In this document: positions 17,400 to 26,291 of the stretch, piece after piece
How the letters are laid out: each line of letters begins with the position of its first letter
Numbering within the stretch: the first letter of the stretch is position 1
Assembly: GCF_033962415.1 (NCBI RefSeq)
Contig: NZ_JAVIKH010000001.1
Location: 62,001-126,000 of the forward strand
Direction: 5' to 3'
DNA from: Candidatus Cetobacterium colombiensis
Lineage (GTDB): Bacteria > Fusobacteriota > Fusobacteriia > Fusobacteriales > Fusobacteriaceae
Length of the DNA stretch: 64,000 bases
The notes under the pieces: model-generated
Told to the model about the DNA's origin: nothing
Databases searched by the model: none
The model's input: the letters and a program-made list of their open reading frames with translations, nothing else
Program-made: the position numbers and the translations under genes

Positions 17400-18392
17400 A
17401 TGGCTTTAGAATTAAGTAGAAAAAGTTTTACGAAAAATGCATATAGAATAACAAAAGATAGAAAAAAAACAGCTTTAAGAGTTAGAGTTCCAGGAGGAGA
17501 AATTACAGCTGAATTACTTTTAAAAGTTTCAGAGGTAGCATCTAAATATGGAAATGGAAAAGTTCATATAACAACTCGTCAAGGTTTTGAAATTAAAGGA
17601 ATTGATATTACTGCAATTGATGAAGTAAATAAAGAGATTCAATCTTTAATTGATGGATTTGAAATAAATCAACCTAATGGTGAAGGAAATGGATACCCTG
17701 CAGCAGGAACTAGAAATATTACAGCTTGTATCGGTAATAGTGTTTGCCCTAAGGCTCAATATAACACTACAGAATTTGCTAGAAAAGTGGAGAAAGAAGT
17801 TTTCCCTAATGATTTCCATTTTAAAATAGCGTTAACTGGATGTCCAAACGACTGTATCAAAGCAAGAATGCATGACTTTGGAATAATAGGTATGGCTATG
17901 CCTTTATATGAAAAGGAAAGATGTGTTTCTTGCGGAGCTTGCGTTAAGAAATGTAAGGGGCTTTCTACAGGAGCTTTAAGAGCTGAAAATTACACTGTAA
18001 TTAGAGAGCACAGCAAATGTATTGGGTGTGGAGAATGTGTAATAAATTGTCCAACATCAGCTTGGGTAAGAGATGACAAAAAATACTATAGATTAGCTAT
18101 AATGGGAAGAACTGGTAAGAAAAATCCAAGACTTGCTGAAGATTGGATTTTATGGGCTGATGAAGAAAGTATTATAAAAATTATAAAAAATACTTATAAA
18201 TATGTTGATACATATATTAATAGAGCACTTCCAAAAGAGCATATTGGATATATTGTGGATAGAACAGGATTCAATGAATTTAAAAAGTTTGCTTTAGAAG
18301 GAGTTAATCTAGAAGAAGTAGCTATTGAAAGAAATATGGTTAATTGGAATGGAATTATCTATTCTGGCGCTGAAAACGATATTGGTAAATAA
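17400..18392 (+). CDS. asrC: Anaerobic sulfite reductase subunit C (siroheme)
   Basis: 330 residues. The siroheme/[4Fe-4S] ligand cysteines are in CIGNSVCPKAQ and GCPNDCIKA; two further ferredoxin clusters follow (CVSCGACVKKC and CIGCGECVINC). This is the catalytic subunit that reduces sulfite by six electrons to sulfide. GGAGG lies 7 bases before the ATG and 9 bases separate it from asrB. With asrA and asrB it forms the complete complex. A siroheme pathway is required but is not in this window. Confidence 0.96.
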   Translation: MALELSRKSFTKNAYRITKDRKKTALRVRVPGGEITAELLLKVSEVASKYGNGKVHITTRQGFEIKGIDITAIDEVNKEIQSLIDGFEINQPNGEGNGYPAAGTRNITACIGNSVCPKAQYNTTEFARKVEKEVFPNDFHFKIALTGCPNDCIKARMHDFGIIGMAMPLYEKERCVSCGACVKKCKGLSTGALRAENYTVIREHSKCIGCGECVINCPTSAWVRDDKKYYRLAIMGRTGKKNPRLAEDWILWADEESIIKIIKNTYKYVDTYINRALPKEHIGYIVDRTGFNEFKKFALEGVNLEEVAIERNMVNWNGIIYSGAENDIGK

Positions 18393-18402
18393 TTAAAATT
18401 AA

Positions 18403-18440
18403 AACTGTAATGAGAACAAAAGCTTATTGCAGTTTTTTTA
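18403..18440 (+). terminator. Terminator of asrABC
   Basis: Stem AACTGTAATGAG (18403-18414) / CTTATTGCAGTT (18423-18434) with two G-U-type pairs, followed by seven T residues. Confidence 0.8.
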
Positions 18441-18471
18441 TTGACTTAGAGTTTCCTCTAAGTGTTATAAT
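18441..18471 (+). promoter_or_regulatory. Promoter with embedded operator dyad
   Basis: TTGACT (18441-18446), 19-base spacer, TATAAT (18466-18471) with TG at 18463-18464. The spacer is filled by a perfect 7-bp inverted repeat CTTAGAG-TTTC-CTCTAAG (18445-18462), well placed for a repressor or spacer-twisting activator of the metallophosphoesterase gene. Confidence 0.6.
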
Positions 18472-18506
18472 AATTTACATTTAAAAAATTGTGAACTGGA
18501 GGAAAG

Positions 18507-19589
18507 ATGATTTGGATTTTACAAAGATTATTTTTAGTATTGTTTTTTATATTGGGGGTAGCCTATTTTTTTTATAAAGTATATGGAAGTTTATGGTCGT
18601 TTCTATTAATACCAACTTTTAGTTTTTTGCCATTTATTCTTTTTTATTTTTATAGAAATAAACGATATGTATCTTTAGATATTTTTTTAGGTCATTACCT
18701 ATTTTATCTTAATTATATAATTTTTGGAGTTTTAACTATTTTATTGATTGCTTTAATTTTAAAAATATTTTCAATTGATATTATAAAAATAATTAGTTAT
18801 AAAAAGATGACTTTTAATATTTTCTTTTTATTTACTTTAGTAGTTTTATCTTTTTGGGGATATGAAAATTTTAAAAATGTTGATGTTAAAAACTTTAAAG
18901 TTCCAAAAGAAATTGCTGAAGATAAAAATCCTTTAAAGTTTGCTTTTATAAGTGATGTACATTTAAATGGAAAATTTGATGGAAAAAAATTAAGTGAAGC
19001 ATTTAAAAAAATGGAGAATGAAAATGTAGATTTAGTTTTAATAGGTGGAGATTTTTTAGATAATTCCTATAAAAGCATAACTGATGATATAAAAAGTATA
19101 GTAGATAAAACTAATTTTAAACACGGGATATATTTAGTTTTAGGAAACCATGAATATTATGGTGGAATTGAAGAAAATATAAAGTATATTAAAAGTCTTG
19201 GGATTAATATTTTAAAAGATGAATCTGTAGATATTGAAGGGATAACTATTGTAGGAAGAGATGATAGACATAATAAAAATAGAAAGTCTTTAAAAGAGTT
19301 ATTAGAAAATGTAAAATCTGAAAATACTGTAATTGTTATGGATCATAATCCAAAATCTTTAGAAGAATTAGGTGATGATAAAGTGGATCTTTATTTATCT
19401 GGTCATACACACAAAGGTCAAATATTTCCATTTAATTTAGTTGTAGATTATATGTATTTAAATTCAGGTGGATATAAGAAAATTGGAGAAACAGAAACAT
19501 ATGTTAGCTCAGGATTAGGAACTTGGATGATACCTTATAGAATAGGTAGTAAAAGTGAGATGTTTATTTTCAATATGGTAAAACAATAA
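18507..19589 (+). CDS. Membrane-anchored metallophosphoesterase
   Basis: 360 residues: about four N-terminal membrane helices (1-130), then a calcineurin-type phosphoesterase domain. All metal-binding motifs are present: SDVHL, GGDFLDN, GNHEYYGG and SGHTHKGQ. This layout matches the YkuE/YaeI-like family, some of which act on lipid or UDP-diacylglucosamine-type substrates at the membrane. The substrate here is not known. It has its own promoter, and a bidirectional hairpin separates it from the convergent channel gene. Confidence 0.88.
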   Translation: MIWILQRLFLVLFFILGVAYFFYKVYGSLWSFLLIPTFSFLPFILFYFYRNKRYVSLDIFLGHYLFYLNYIIFGVLTILLIALILKIFSIDIIKIISYKKMTFNIFFLFTLVVLSFWGYENFKNVDVKNFKVPKEIAEDKNPLKFAFISDVHLNGKFDGKKLSEAFKKMENENVDLVLIGGDFLDNSYKSITDDIKSIVDKTNFKHGIYLVLGNHEYYGGIEENIKYIKSLGINILKDESVDIEGITIVGRDDRHNKNRKSLKELLENVKSENTVIVMDHNPKSLEELGDDKVDLYLSGHTHKGQIFPFNLVVDYMYLNSGGYKKIGETETYVSSGLGTWMIPYRIGSKSEMFIFNMVKQ

Positions 19590-19618
19590 AAAATAGAGTC
19601 AAACGACTCTATTTTTTT
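19588..19618. terminator. Bidirectional terminator
   Basis: 10-bp stem AAATAGAGTC / GACTCTATTT (19591-19600 / 19605-19614) with loop AAAC, flanked by A and T runs. Confidence 0.85.
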
Positions 19619-19631
19619 ATTTATATGATAA

Positions 19632-20408
19632 TTAGTCTTTTTTAGAAACGTAATAGTAAGCAGCACCTAATCCAGCTCCACCTACAATGTTACCTAATGT
19701 TACAGGGATTAAGTTAACAATCATTCCTGTGAAGAACTGTGGATCTTTAAACATTAAAGCTGAGAAAAGAGTCATATTAGCGATACTATGCTCAAGCCCT
19801 ATTGTTATAAATGCAAATAGACACCACCAAATCATAATTAACTTTCCTGATTCTGAAGTCATTTTAATTGAGCACCAAACAGCTAAACAAACAAGAACGT
19901 TACAAAGAATACCTCTATAGAATAAATCCCAGAAAGGAGCAGTGGCTTTTAATGTTGCTATAGTTACCATAAATTTACCAACACTCTCAGCTCCAGGAAC
20001 AAAATGAACTGTTAAATTTGTTAAAGAAAACAGGTATCCACATAAGATAGAACCTGCTAAGTTACCGAAAAAGCAAACAACCCATAACTTAATTGTATCA
20101 AACCAAGTAGTTTTTTTAGATAAAGTTGAAATTGTCATAACGAAGTTATTTCCAGTAAAAAGCTCACTTCCACACATAATAACTAAACTCAGTGCTACAC
20201 CAAAACAAGCACCCATAAGAGTTCTAGCACCTAACGGACCAATAACAGGAGCTGCTAATCCTCCAATAGAAAATATTAATAAAATTCCTAATCCAACAAA
20301 AAATCCAGCAAAAGCTGATAATACAAAGTACTTTCCTAAATTATTTTTTAAAAAATTTACTTTGTTAACTCCTGCATTTGCAACCTTTTCAATTGCTTCC
20401 AAAAACAT
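19632..20408 (-). CDS. Formate/nitrite-family channel, probable hydrosulfide channel
   Basis: 258 residues with six membrane helices of the FNT family. The loop motif GSELFTGN (80-87) and the pore histidine in LEHSIANM (His207) are present. FNT members carry formate (FocA), nitrite (NirC) or hydrosulfide (HSC/FNT3); the HSC of Clostridioides difficile is encoded with asrABC and lets sulfide out. Here the gene lies one gene away from asrABC and shares with it a TGTGA-N6-TCACA site, so sulfide export is the favoured role. The sequence alone cannot exclude formate or nitrite. GGAGG precedes the start. Confidence 0.85.
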   Translation of the reverse strand: MFLEAIEKVANAGVNKVNFLKNNLGKYFVLSAFAGFFVGLGILLIFSIGGLAAPVIGPLGARTLMGACFGVALSLVIMCGSELFTGNNFVMTISTLSKKTTWFDTIKLWVVCFFGNLAGSILCGYLFSLTNLTVHFVPGAESVGKFMVTIATLKATAPFWDLFYRGILCNVLVCLAVWCSIKMTSESGKLIMIWWCLFAFITIGLEHSIANMTLFSALMFKDPQFFTGMIVNLIPVTLGNIVGGAGLGAAYYYVSKKD

Positions 20409-20454
20409 ATAATCCTCCTAAAATAAATAATATACTAGCATTTTATAATAAAAT

Positions 20455-20488
20455 AAAAAAAATGTGGTGTGACTTAAATCACACCACA
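20455..20488 (-). terminator. Minus-strand terminator that contains a CRP-type dyad
   Basis: 10-bp stem TGTGGTGTGA / TCACACCACA (20463-20472 / 20479-20488), then eight U residues on the minus strand. It ends transcription of the unknown gene at 20545. Confidence 0.8.
20468..20483. promoter_or_regulatory. CRP-type operator upstream of FNT channel gene
   Basis: TGTGA-CTTAAA-TCACA, an exact CRP-type consensus. It lies about 42 bases upstream of a minus-strand -10 candidate TATATT (20434-20429). That -10 region shares CTAGTATA with the asrA promoter (15563-15570), suggesting common control. Confidence 0.65.
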
Positions 20489-20544
20489 CTTGTTTGAGTA
20501 AAAAAAGAGTTTTTGTCGATTAAAATGTAATCCAACTGTAATTT

Positions 20545-20943
20545 TTAAAAGAAAACATTACAATTTCTTAAATCCACATTCCATAAAAGCTGAATATTTC
20601 TTTTTGTGCATTGGCACCCATGAATTGCATTAAAAATAGTTTCTAAATTATAATGTCTAACTATATAAGATTCTATACAAACATCTAAAGTAGTTTTTCT
20701 ATCTCTTAAGTTACATGGATAAACAATAACAATCTCTTGTTTAAGCTTGTTTAACATCTTTAAAGTATCTAAAGTAATATCGTTTATATTTTCAAATCTA
20801 TGAAGAACATTATTTTCTCTATCTAAAATAAGTCCCTCTCCAATATGGAAAAGATTCTCTTTTACAATATTTCTGTAAGAGTTAGTTAATTTTTCATATG
20901 CTATAATCATGGTATCAGCCCCTTCTATTATCTTAATTATCAT
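20545..20943 (-). CDS. Hypothetical protein
   Basis: 132 residues from ATG 20943, supported by GAGGT eight bases upstream; other in-frame starts are 20961 and 20910 (the latter behind GGGG). I do not recognise the family. The protein is soluble-looking, with an alpha/beta pattern (IVIVYPCNLRDRKTTLDV) and a cysteine-rich end, NAIHGCQCTKRN then LRNCNVFF. Genes on either side are transcribed the same way. Its terminator doubles as the operator of the sulfide-channel gene. A redox or metal role for the C-terminal cysteines is possible but unproven. Confidence 0.6.
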   Translation of the reverse strand: MIIKIIEGADTMIIAYEKLTNSYRNIVKENLFHIGEGLILDRENNVLHRFENINDITLDTLKMLNKLKQEIVIVYPCNLRDRKTTLDVCIESYIVRHYNLETIFNAIHGCQCTKRNIQLLWNVDLRNCNVFF

Positions 20944-21002
20944 ATTTATTACCTCATACATACTGCAAAGTCAAATATTTTCCTTTTATTTGAATCATTA
21001 GT

Positions 21003-22478
21003 CTAATAAATACTTCCTAAAGAATAATCATGAATTGGGATAGGATACATTTCAAAATTTTGAATTTTATTATTTATTCCTCCATTTAAATCTCTGTAGA
21101 ATAACATAACTTCACTATTATTTTTTGCAATAATTTCTTGAATATCCTCATATATTTTTTCTCTTTTGTTATTATCTAAAGTACTTCTTGCTTCATCTAG
21201 TAGTTTATCAACATTTGAATCGTTGAAAAAAGTTCTATTTCCAGGAGCTCCAAAGGCACTAGAGTGATGAGTAGGATAAAGTGCATAATCAGCATCTCCT
21301 GTTACACTGCCCCAAGATCCTATAAACATATCATACTCTCCACCGTTAGTTTTTACCCAATAGATACTTGGATCTAAAACCACAATTTGAACCTCAATTC
21401 CAGCATCAGATAAAAACCCTGCAATAATTTCAGCTGTTTGTACATCAGTATTATTACTCATAGTAGCTAAAGTTAGTGTAGTTCCATGGATGGGCTTAAG
21501 AAGTTTTGTAGCTAATTCTTTGTTAAAAGTTGACGGTTCTAATTTAGAGTTATACCCTTTAACACCTTTAGCAACTGGAGAATTTGCTATTTGTCCCTCT
21601 CCATTTAAAACAGTTTCTAAAATTGCATTTTTATCTATTGCTAAATTTATTCCTTTTCTAACATCAGGATTACTAAAAATCTCTTTTTTCATATTTAATC
21701 CCATATAAGTATATGAATATGATGGCTTTGACATGAATTTTAAATTAGGATTTTTATTTATAGTTATTGCGTCTTGAGGAGGGAGAGAAAACGCTAAATC
21801 AGCTTCGCCAGTTTCAAGTGCAATAGTTCTATTTGTAGCTAAAGGAATGATTTTTATATTTATTTTATCGTAATTTGGTTTTTTACCAAAATAGTTTTCA
21901 AATCTCTCTAAAACTAGTCCCTCTCCTGGAGACCAACTTTCTAAAATATATTTTCCAGTTCCCATAGGTTTTTCAACTAAACCCTTAGAATTTTTTGTCA
22001 AATACTCTTTACTCACAATGCTTAGCGCAGGATGTGTAAGTGAGTCTATTATGGCAGAGAAAGGTTTATCCAAAATCATTTTAAAGTGGTAATCATCTTC
22101 TATTATAATTTCTTTAATAGGAGGTAAAACTCCTGCTATTCTTGGAGATTTCTTCATTCTTTCAAATGAAAATTTAACATCTTCCGCTGTTAATTTCTTT
22201 CCATTTTGAAAGAAAACATCGTCTCTTAAAGTAAAATCTATAGTTTTATTATCTATGACTTTATAACTTTTAGCCAGTCCTGGAATATTTTCCATATTTG
22301 AATTTTTTTCAAAAAGTCTTGAATAAATTAATCTATTTATTCTTAGAGAAAATCCATCATTTCCAAAATGTGGATCAAAAGTTCTTGGATCTCCTTCTTG
22401 TACAATATTAATAGTTGCTGAAAAAATAGTGATGCTCAGTGTCAGTATAAAAAATAAAATTGAATAAATCCTTTTCAT
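21003..22478 (-). CDS. Peptide-type ABC transporter substrate-binding protein
   Basis: 491 residues of the family 5 (DppA/OppA/GsiB) solute-binding proteins. A signal peptide without lipobox (MKRIYSILFFILTLSITIFS) indicates a free periplasmic protein, as in diderms. Family features include DPHFGNDGFS near the N-terminus, LRDDVFFQNGKKLTAEDVKFSFER (a hallmark stretch) and the later GSWGSVTGDADYAL. Ligands are probably oligopeptides or glutathione-like compounds. No permease or ATPase gene is adjacent, so it is an orphan binding protein here or uses a transporter encoded elsewhere. Confidence 0.9.
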   Translation of the reverse strand: MKRIYSILFFILTLSITIFSATINIVQEGDPRTFDPHFGNDGFSLRINRLIYSRLFEKNSNMENIPGLAKSYKVIDNKTIDFTLRDDVFFQNGKKLTAEDVKFSFERMKKSPRIAGVLPPIKEIIIEDDYHFKMILDKPFSAIIDSLTHPALSIVSKEYLTKNSKGLVEKPMGTGKYILESWSPGEGLVLERFENYFGKKPNYDKINIKIIPLATNRTIALETGEADLAFSLPPQDAITINKNPNLKFMSKPSYSYTYMGLNMKKEIFSNPDVRKGINLAIDKNAILETVLNGEGQIANSPVAKGVKGYNSKLEPSTFNKELATKLLKPIHGTTLTLATMSNNTDVQTAEIIAGFLSDAGIEVQIVVLDPSIYWVKTNGGEYDMFIGSWGSVTGDADYALYPTHHSSAFGAPGNRTFFNDSNVDKLLDEARSTLDNNKREKIYEDIQEIIAKNNSEVMLFYRDLNGGINNKIQNFEMYPIPIHDYSLGSIY

Positions 22479-22489
22479 AAAGTACGCTC

Positions 22490-23263
22490 CTACAAAATTG
22501 TTTTTTCGATACTATCTATTCTAGTTCCTAAAAATTCTTGAGCTATTTTCTTAAACTTATCACAATCTCCGCTTACAAAAAAATCAATTTTAGGAGATTT
22601 ACTATATTCTCCCTCTCCTATCATATTTTTTAATGACTTAGCAGTCTGTTTAGCTGGATCAACAATAGTGCCTTTGAAATATCTCTTAATGTATTTTTCT
22701 ATTAAAGGATAATGAGTACATCCTAAAACAAGGGTATCAACTTCTTTAGGAAGTTGAGTAATATATTCTTTTACTAAATTATCACTTTCTAAATTATCAT
22801 TCCACCCTTCTTCAATCATACGAACAAAAAGTGGACATTGCACTTGATAAACAGAAATACTTTTATCAAGTGCGTAAAATGATTTAGAATAGATATTCAT
22901 TTTAATTGTAGCTGGAGTGGCAACAACGCCCAGTCTTTTATTTTTGGTAAGCTTTATCGCTTCTTTAACGCCATTTTCTACTACTCCAACCACAGGGATG
23001 TTATATTTATTTGTCATTATATCCATGGCTGCTCCTGTTGCTGTATTACAAGCTATAACAAGGGCATTCACATTTTTTTTATAAACTAAAAAATCTGAAA
23101 CCTTCAAACACAGAGTACGAATCTCTTCAATCTCTCTATCTCCATAAGGGGCATGTAAACTATCACCAAAATAGATTATATTATCGTAGGGAAACTCTTT
23201 TAAAATCTCTTTTAAAACTGAAACTCCACCTACTCCAGAATCAAATACTCCAATTGTTCTCAT
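22490..23263 (-). CDS. murI: Glutamate racemase
   Basis: 257 residues. Both catalytic cysteines are in place: Cys72 in IACNTATG and Cys182 in LGCTHYPL, together with the N-terminal FDSGVGG. It interconverts L- and D-glutamate to supply peptidoglycan synthesis. GAGG precedes the start. It is followed after 11 bases by the binding-protein gene and lies 19 bases downstream of sbcC, so it may be read through from the sbcDC transcript. Confidence 0.96.
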   Translation of the reverse strand: MRTIGVFDSGVGGVSVLKEILKEFPYDNIIYFGDSLHAPYGDREIEEIRTLCLKVSDFLVYKKNVNALVIACNTATGAAMDIMTNKYNIPVVGVVENGVKEAIKLTKNKRLGVVATPATIKMNIYSKSFYALDKSISVYQVQCPLFVRMIEEGWNDNLESDNLVKEYITQLPKEVDTLVLGCTHYPLIEKYIKRYFKGTIVDPAKQTAKSLKNMIGEGEYSKSPKIDFFVSGDCDKFKKIAQEFLGTRIDSIEKTIL

Positions 23264-23282
23264 TAAAACCTCACATTCGCTT

Positions 23283-26200
23283 TTATATTAATTTTATTAA
23301 ACTTCCTGTTTCTCCAGGAATTGCTGCAGAAACTTCTAATCTTCTAGGGATTCTTATTTTTAAATCCTCCACATGACTTATAATACCTATTTTCATTTTT
23401 TCTTTCCATCTAATTTCTTCTAAAATTTCGATAACTCTATCTAAAAGAGATGTATCTAAAGTTCCAAATCCTTCGTCTAGGAAGAAAAACTCCAGTTGAA
23501 CTTTCCCCTTTAGTTGTAGTTGGCTAGACAGAGCTAGCGCTAATACTAAAGATACTATAAATGTTTCTCCACCTGATAGAGTAGAACATTCTCTCGTGAA
23601 ATTGCTATTAAACGCATCAACTATATTGAAATCACAGTTATTGTCAACAGTTAAAAGATATCTTCCCCTTGTTATTTTCTGTAATCGCTTAGATGCTTCG
23701 TAAGCAATATAATCTAATCTTTTTCGAGCCAAGAATTTAACAAACTTTCTTCCTTCAAACTTTTTCTGAAGAATAAGTATATCATCTTGTTTTAAACGAA
23801 GCTGTTCAATTTTTTCTAATAACTCTTTAGATTCTTTAAAAAGTTGTTCAACTCTTTTAAGCTCTCCTTTATATTCTGTAACTTCTTTAAATAAGTTTTG
23901 TTCTTCTTTAGAAATCTCTTCTAAGTTAGAGCTTAATTCATCCCATCTTTTTAAATCAAAAGTTCTATTGTCAATATTTTTTAATATTTCATCTTTTAAA
24001 TTGGAATACTTAGTGTAATCTTTTTCAAAATTTTCAATAAAAGTATTTAATTCTAAAACTTTTTCTTCGCTAAAAATATGAGATAGAATCTCCTCTGTAG
24101 AATTAAAACCTTTAGTGGTAGCTTCTGTTTTTAAACGCTCACTTTTTTCATTACAACTATCTTTTATATGATTATTTTTTTCTTCTAAAGAAACAACAGC
24201 TAGATTAATTTTTTGAATTTCATTTAAATCCTTAAATATATTATCTTTAACAACTCTTAAAGAATCATTTAAACTTTCTTTTCTAGATAAAACTTCCCTG
24301 TATTCTCTCTCCATATTTTCTAGTAAAGTTTTTCTTTCTTCTATAAACTCTATAGAATCACGTTCAAGATTTAAAGATGCTATTTTTTCTTTCTCTTTTA
24401 AAATATCTTCTTCAGAAGATGCAATCTTACTTTTAATTTTATCTAAAGATAGTTTTTTTTCATCTATAGCTAAAGAAATACTAGATATGTCATTTTTCAG
24501 AAGAGACACCTTATTTTTCAAATCACTCTCTTTTAATAGTAGCTCTTTTTCTTTTTCTTTTAAAGCATTTAAACTAATCTCTTTTTCAGATAACTCTTTT
24601 CTTAAAGTTTCAACATCCTTTAAATTATTTAATTCATTAAGTTTATCAGAACAGTAGTTTAGCTTAGTATCTATTTCAATCAAAGCTTTTTCTAACTGAT
24701 CCTTTTCCTTGGAATAAATTTCTAACTCATTAAGATCAACAGATTCTGTATCTTTAGCAGGATTTGGATGCTCTTTAGAACCACAAACAGGACAACACTC
24801 CCCACTAACTAAAGACTTAGAAATTTCAAAAGCTTTAGTTTCTAAACTTTTCTTACTAATCTCTTCAATTTTACTTTTACAGTTATCAATATTACAAAGT
24901 GTAGAGACTTTCTTTTCATCTATATTTTGAATCTCTTTCTCTAAGCTTTCTTTATCCTTTAATTTACTTTCAATTAAAGAAATTTCATTAGATAACTCTT
25001 TTACTTCGTTTTCAAACTGTAAAATTTGTTGAGTATCCATTTTTTCTAAATTTTCATAATTTAAACTTTCAGTTTTTAAATTTTCTTTATTTTCTTTTAG
25101 TTTTTTAGATAAAGAATCTAAATCTAGTTCTAAACCATTTGATGAATTGATGCTCTCTTGCAAAAGCTTCTCTTTAAAATGTAATGCTCTTATGTATTCA
25201 TCACCTTTACGAAGATTATCCAACTCGTTATAATCCACCTTCAGATTATCTAGTTCATCCATAATCTTTTCTATTTCCATTTGAAGCTCATTCTCTTTAG
25301 TTTTTAAAACTTCAAGTGCATTATTTAAAGTATCTAACGTCGTTTTAGAAGTAGTTAACTCCCCTTTATTTTTTATAAAACTATCTTTTAAATTTTTAAT
25401 TTCATCTATTAAATCTTTAAAAGAATCAGCTGCAATATGTTTTTCTAAAAGACTCTTAGATTCGTTTACTTTATCCTCTGATAGTTGTAATTTTTGAAGT
25501 TCATCATTATAAGTATCTAACTTTTCAAAATATCCTTTAAGCTCTTTTAATTGATTAAATTCTTTCTCAAGTTCAGCTTTATTTTTTATCAGGGTATTGT
25601 ATTCATTCTCTTTTAAAATTAAATTCTCTTTTATATCATTAATTTTTTCTAAAGAGCAATCCCCCTTACCTTTTATTTGATTCTCTAAAGAGGTAATCTC
25701 ATCTTTAAGTTTATTATTTCTTACTTTTATTTTTTCAGACATCTTTGTTCCGTATTTTTCTAAGTCAAAGATGTTTTCTAGCATTGTCATTTTATCGACA
25801 CCTTTTAATTTTAAAAACTCACTAAATTTCCCCTGAGGTAAAACTACTGATCTAGTAAAATCATGGACACTCATTCCAAAGTATTCATCTATTTTACTTT
25901 CTACATTTTTAACAGTATCAGCTACTACATCTTTATTTATAATCAATATGGGATTAGACTGTTCAAACTTTTCCTCGCCTTTTCGAGAAAACTTCTTTTT
26001 ATAAGTTCTAGTTATTTCAAATATATCATTTCCTAAAGCAAATTTAAAATAAACCTCTAAAATATCACTATCTTGATTTAAACAAGGTCTTATATTTTTT
26101 CCCTTGCTTCCCATAGTTCTGGGAATTTCATCAAAAATTGCAAATATCATTGCATCTAATATTGTAGATTTTCCACTTCCTGTTTCTCCAAAGATTCCAA

Positions 26201-26291
26201 AAAGTCCAAGAGATGTTAAAGAATCAAAATCAACAACTTGTTTTTTAGAAAAACTTTGCAATCCTGTTATTTCTAATTTAATTGGTCTCAT
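23283..26291 (-). CDS. sbcC: Exonuclease subunit SbcC
   Basis: 1002 residues with SMC/Rad50 organisation: N-terminal Walker A GETGSGKST at 35-43, long coiled coils, a central zinc hook CCPVCGSKEHP near residue 498, a second coiled coil, the ABC signature LSGGETF and a Walker B FFFLDEGFGTLD near the C-terminus. With SbcD it forms the nuclease that opens hairpins and trims blocked DNA ends. It overlaps sbcD by 14 bases. Length and all motifs are normal. Confidence 0.96.
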   Translation of the reverse strand: MRPIKLEITGLQSFSKKQVVDFDSLTSLGLFGIFGETGSGKSTILDAMIFAIFDEIPRTMGSKGKNIRPCLNQDSDILEVYFKFALGNDIFEITRTYKKKFSRKGEEKFEQSNPILIINKDVVADTVKNVESKIDEYFGMSVHDFTRSVVLPQGKFSEFLKLKGVDKMTMLENIFDLEKYGTKMSEKIKVRNNKLKDEITSLENQIKGKGDCSLEKINDIKENLILKENEYNTLIKNKAELEKEFNQLKELKGYFEKLDTYNDELQKLQLSEDKVNESKSLLEKHIAADSFKDLIDEIKNLKDSFIKNKGELTTSKTTLDTLNNALEVLKTKENELQMEIEKIMDELDNLKVDYNELDNLRKGDEYIRALHFKEKLLQESINSSNGLELDLDSLSKKLKENKENLKTESLNYENLEKMDTQQILQFENEVKELSNEISLIESKLKDKESLEKEIQNIDEKKVSTLCNIDNCKSKIEEISKKSLETKAFEISKSLVSGECCPVCGSKEHPNPAKDTESVDLNELEIYSKEKDQLEKALIEIDTKLNYCSDKLNELNNLKDVETLRKELSEKEISLNALKEKEKELLLKESDLKNKVSLLKNDISSISLAIDEKKLSLDKIKSKIASSEEDILKEKEKIASLNLERDSIEFIEERKTLLENMEREYREVLSRKESLNDSLRVVKDNIFKDLNEIQKINLAVVSLEEKNNHIKDSCNEKSERLKTEATTKGFNSTEEILSHIFSEEKVLELNTFIENFEKDYTKYSNLKDEILKNIDNRTFDLKRWDELSSNLEEISKEEQNLFKEVTEYKGELKRVEQLFKESKELLEKIEQLRLKQDDILILQKKFEGRKFVKFLARKRLDYIAYEASKRLQKITRGRYLLTVDNNCDFNIVDAFNSNFTRECSTLSGGETFIVSLVLALALSSQLQLKGKVQLEFFFLDEGFGTLDTSLLDRVIEILEEIRWKEKMKIGIISHVEDLKIRIPRRLEVSAAIPGETGSLIKLI

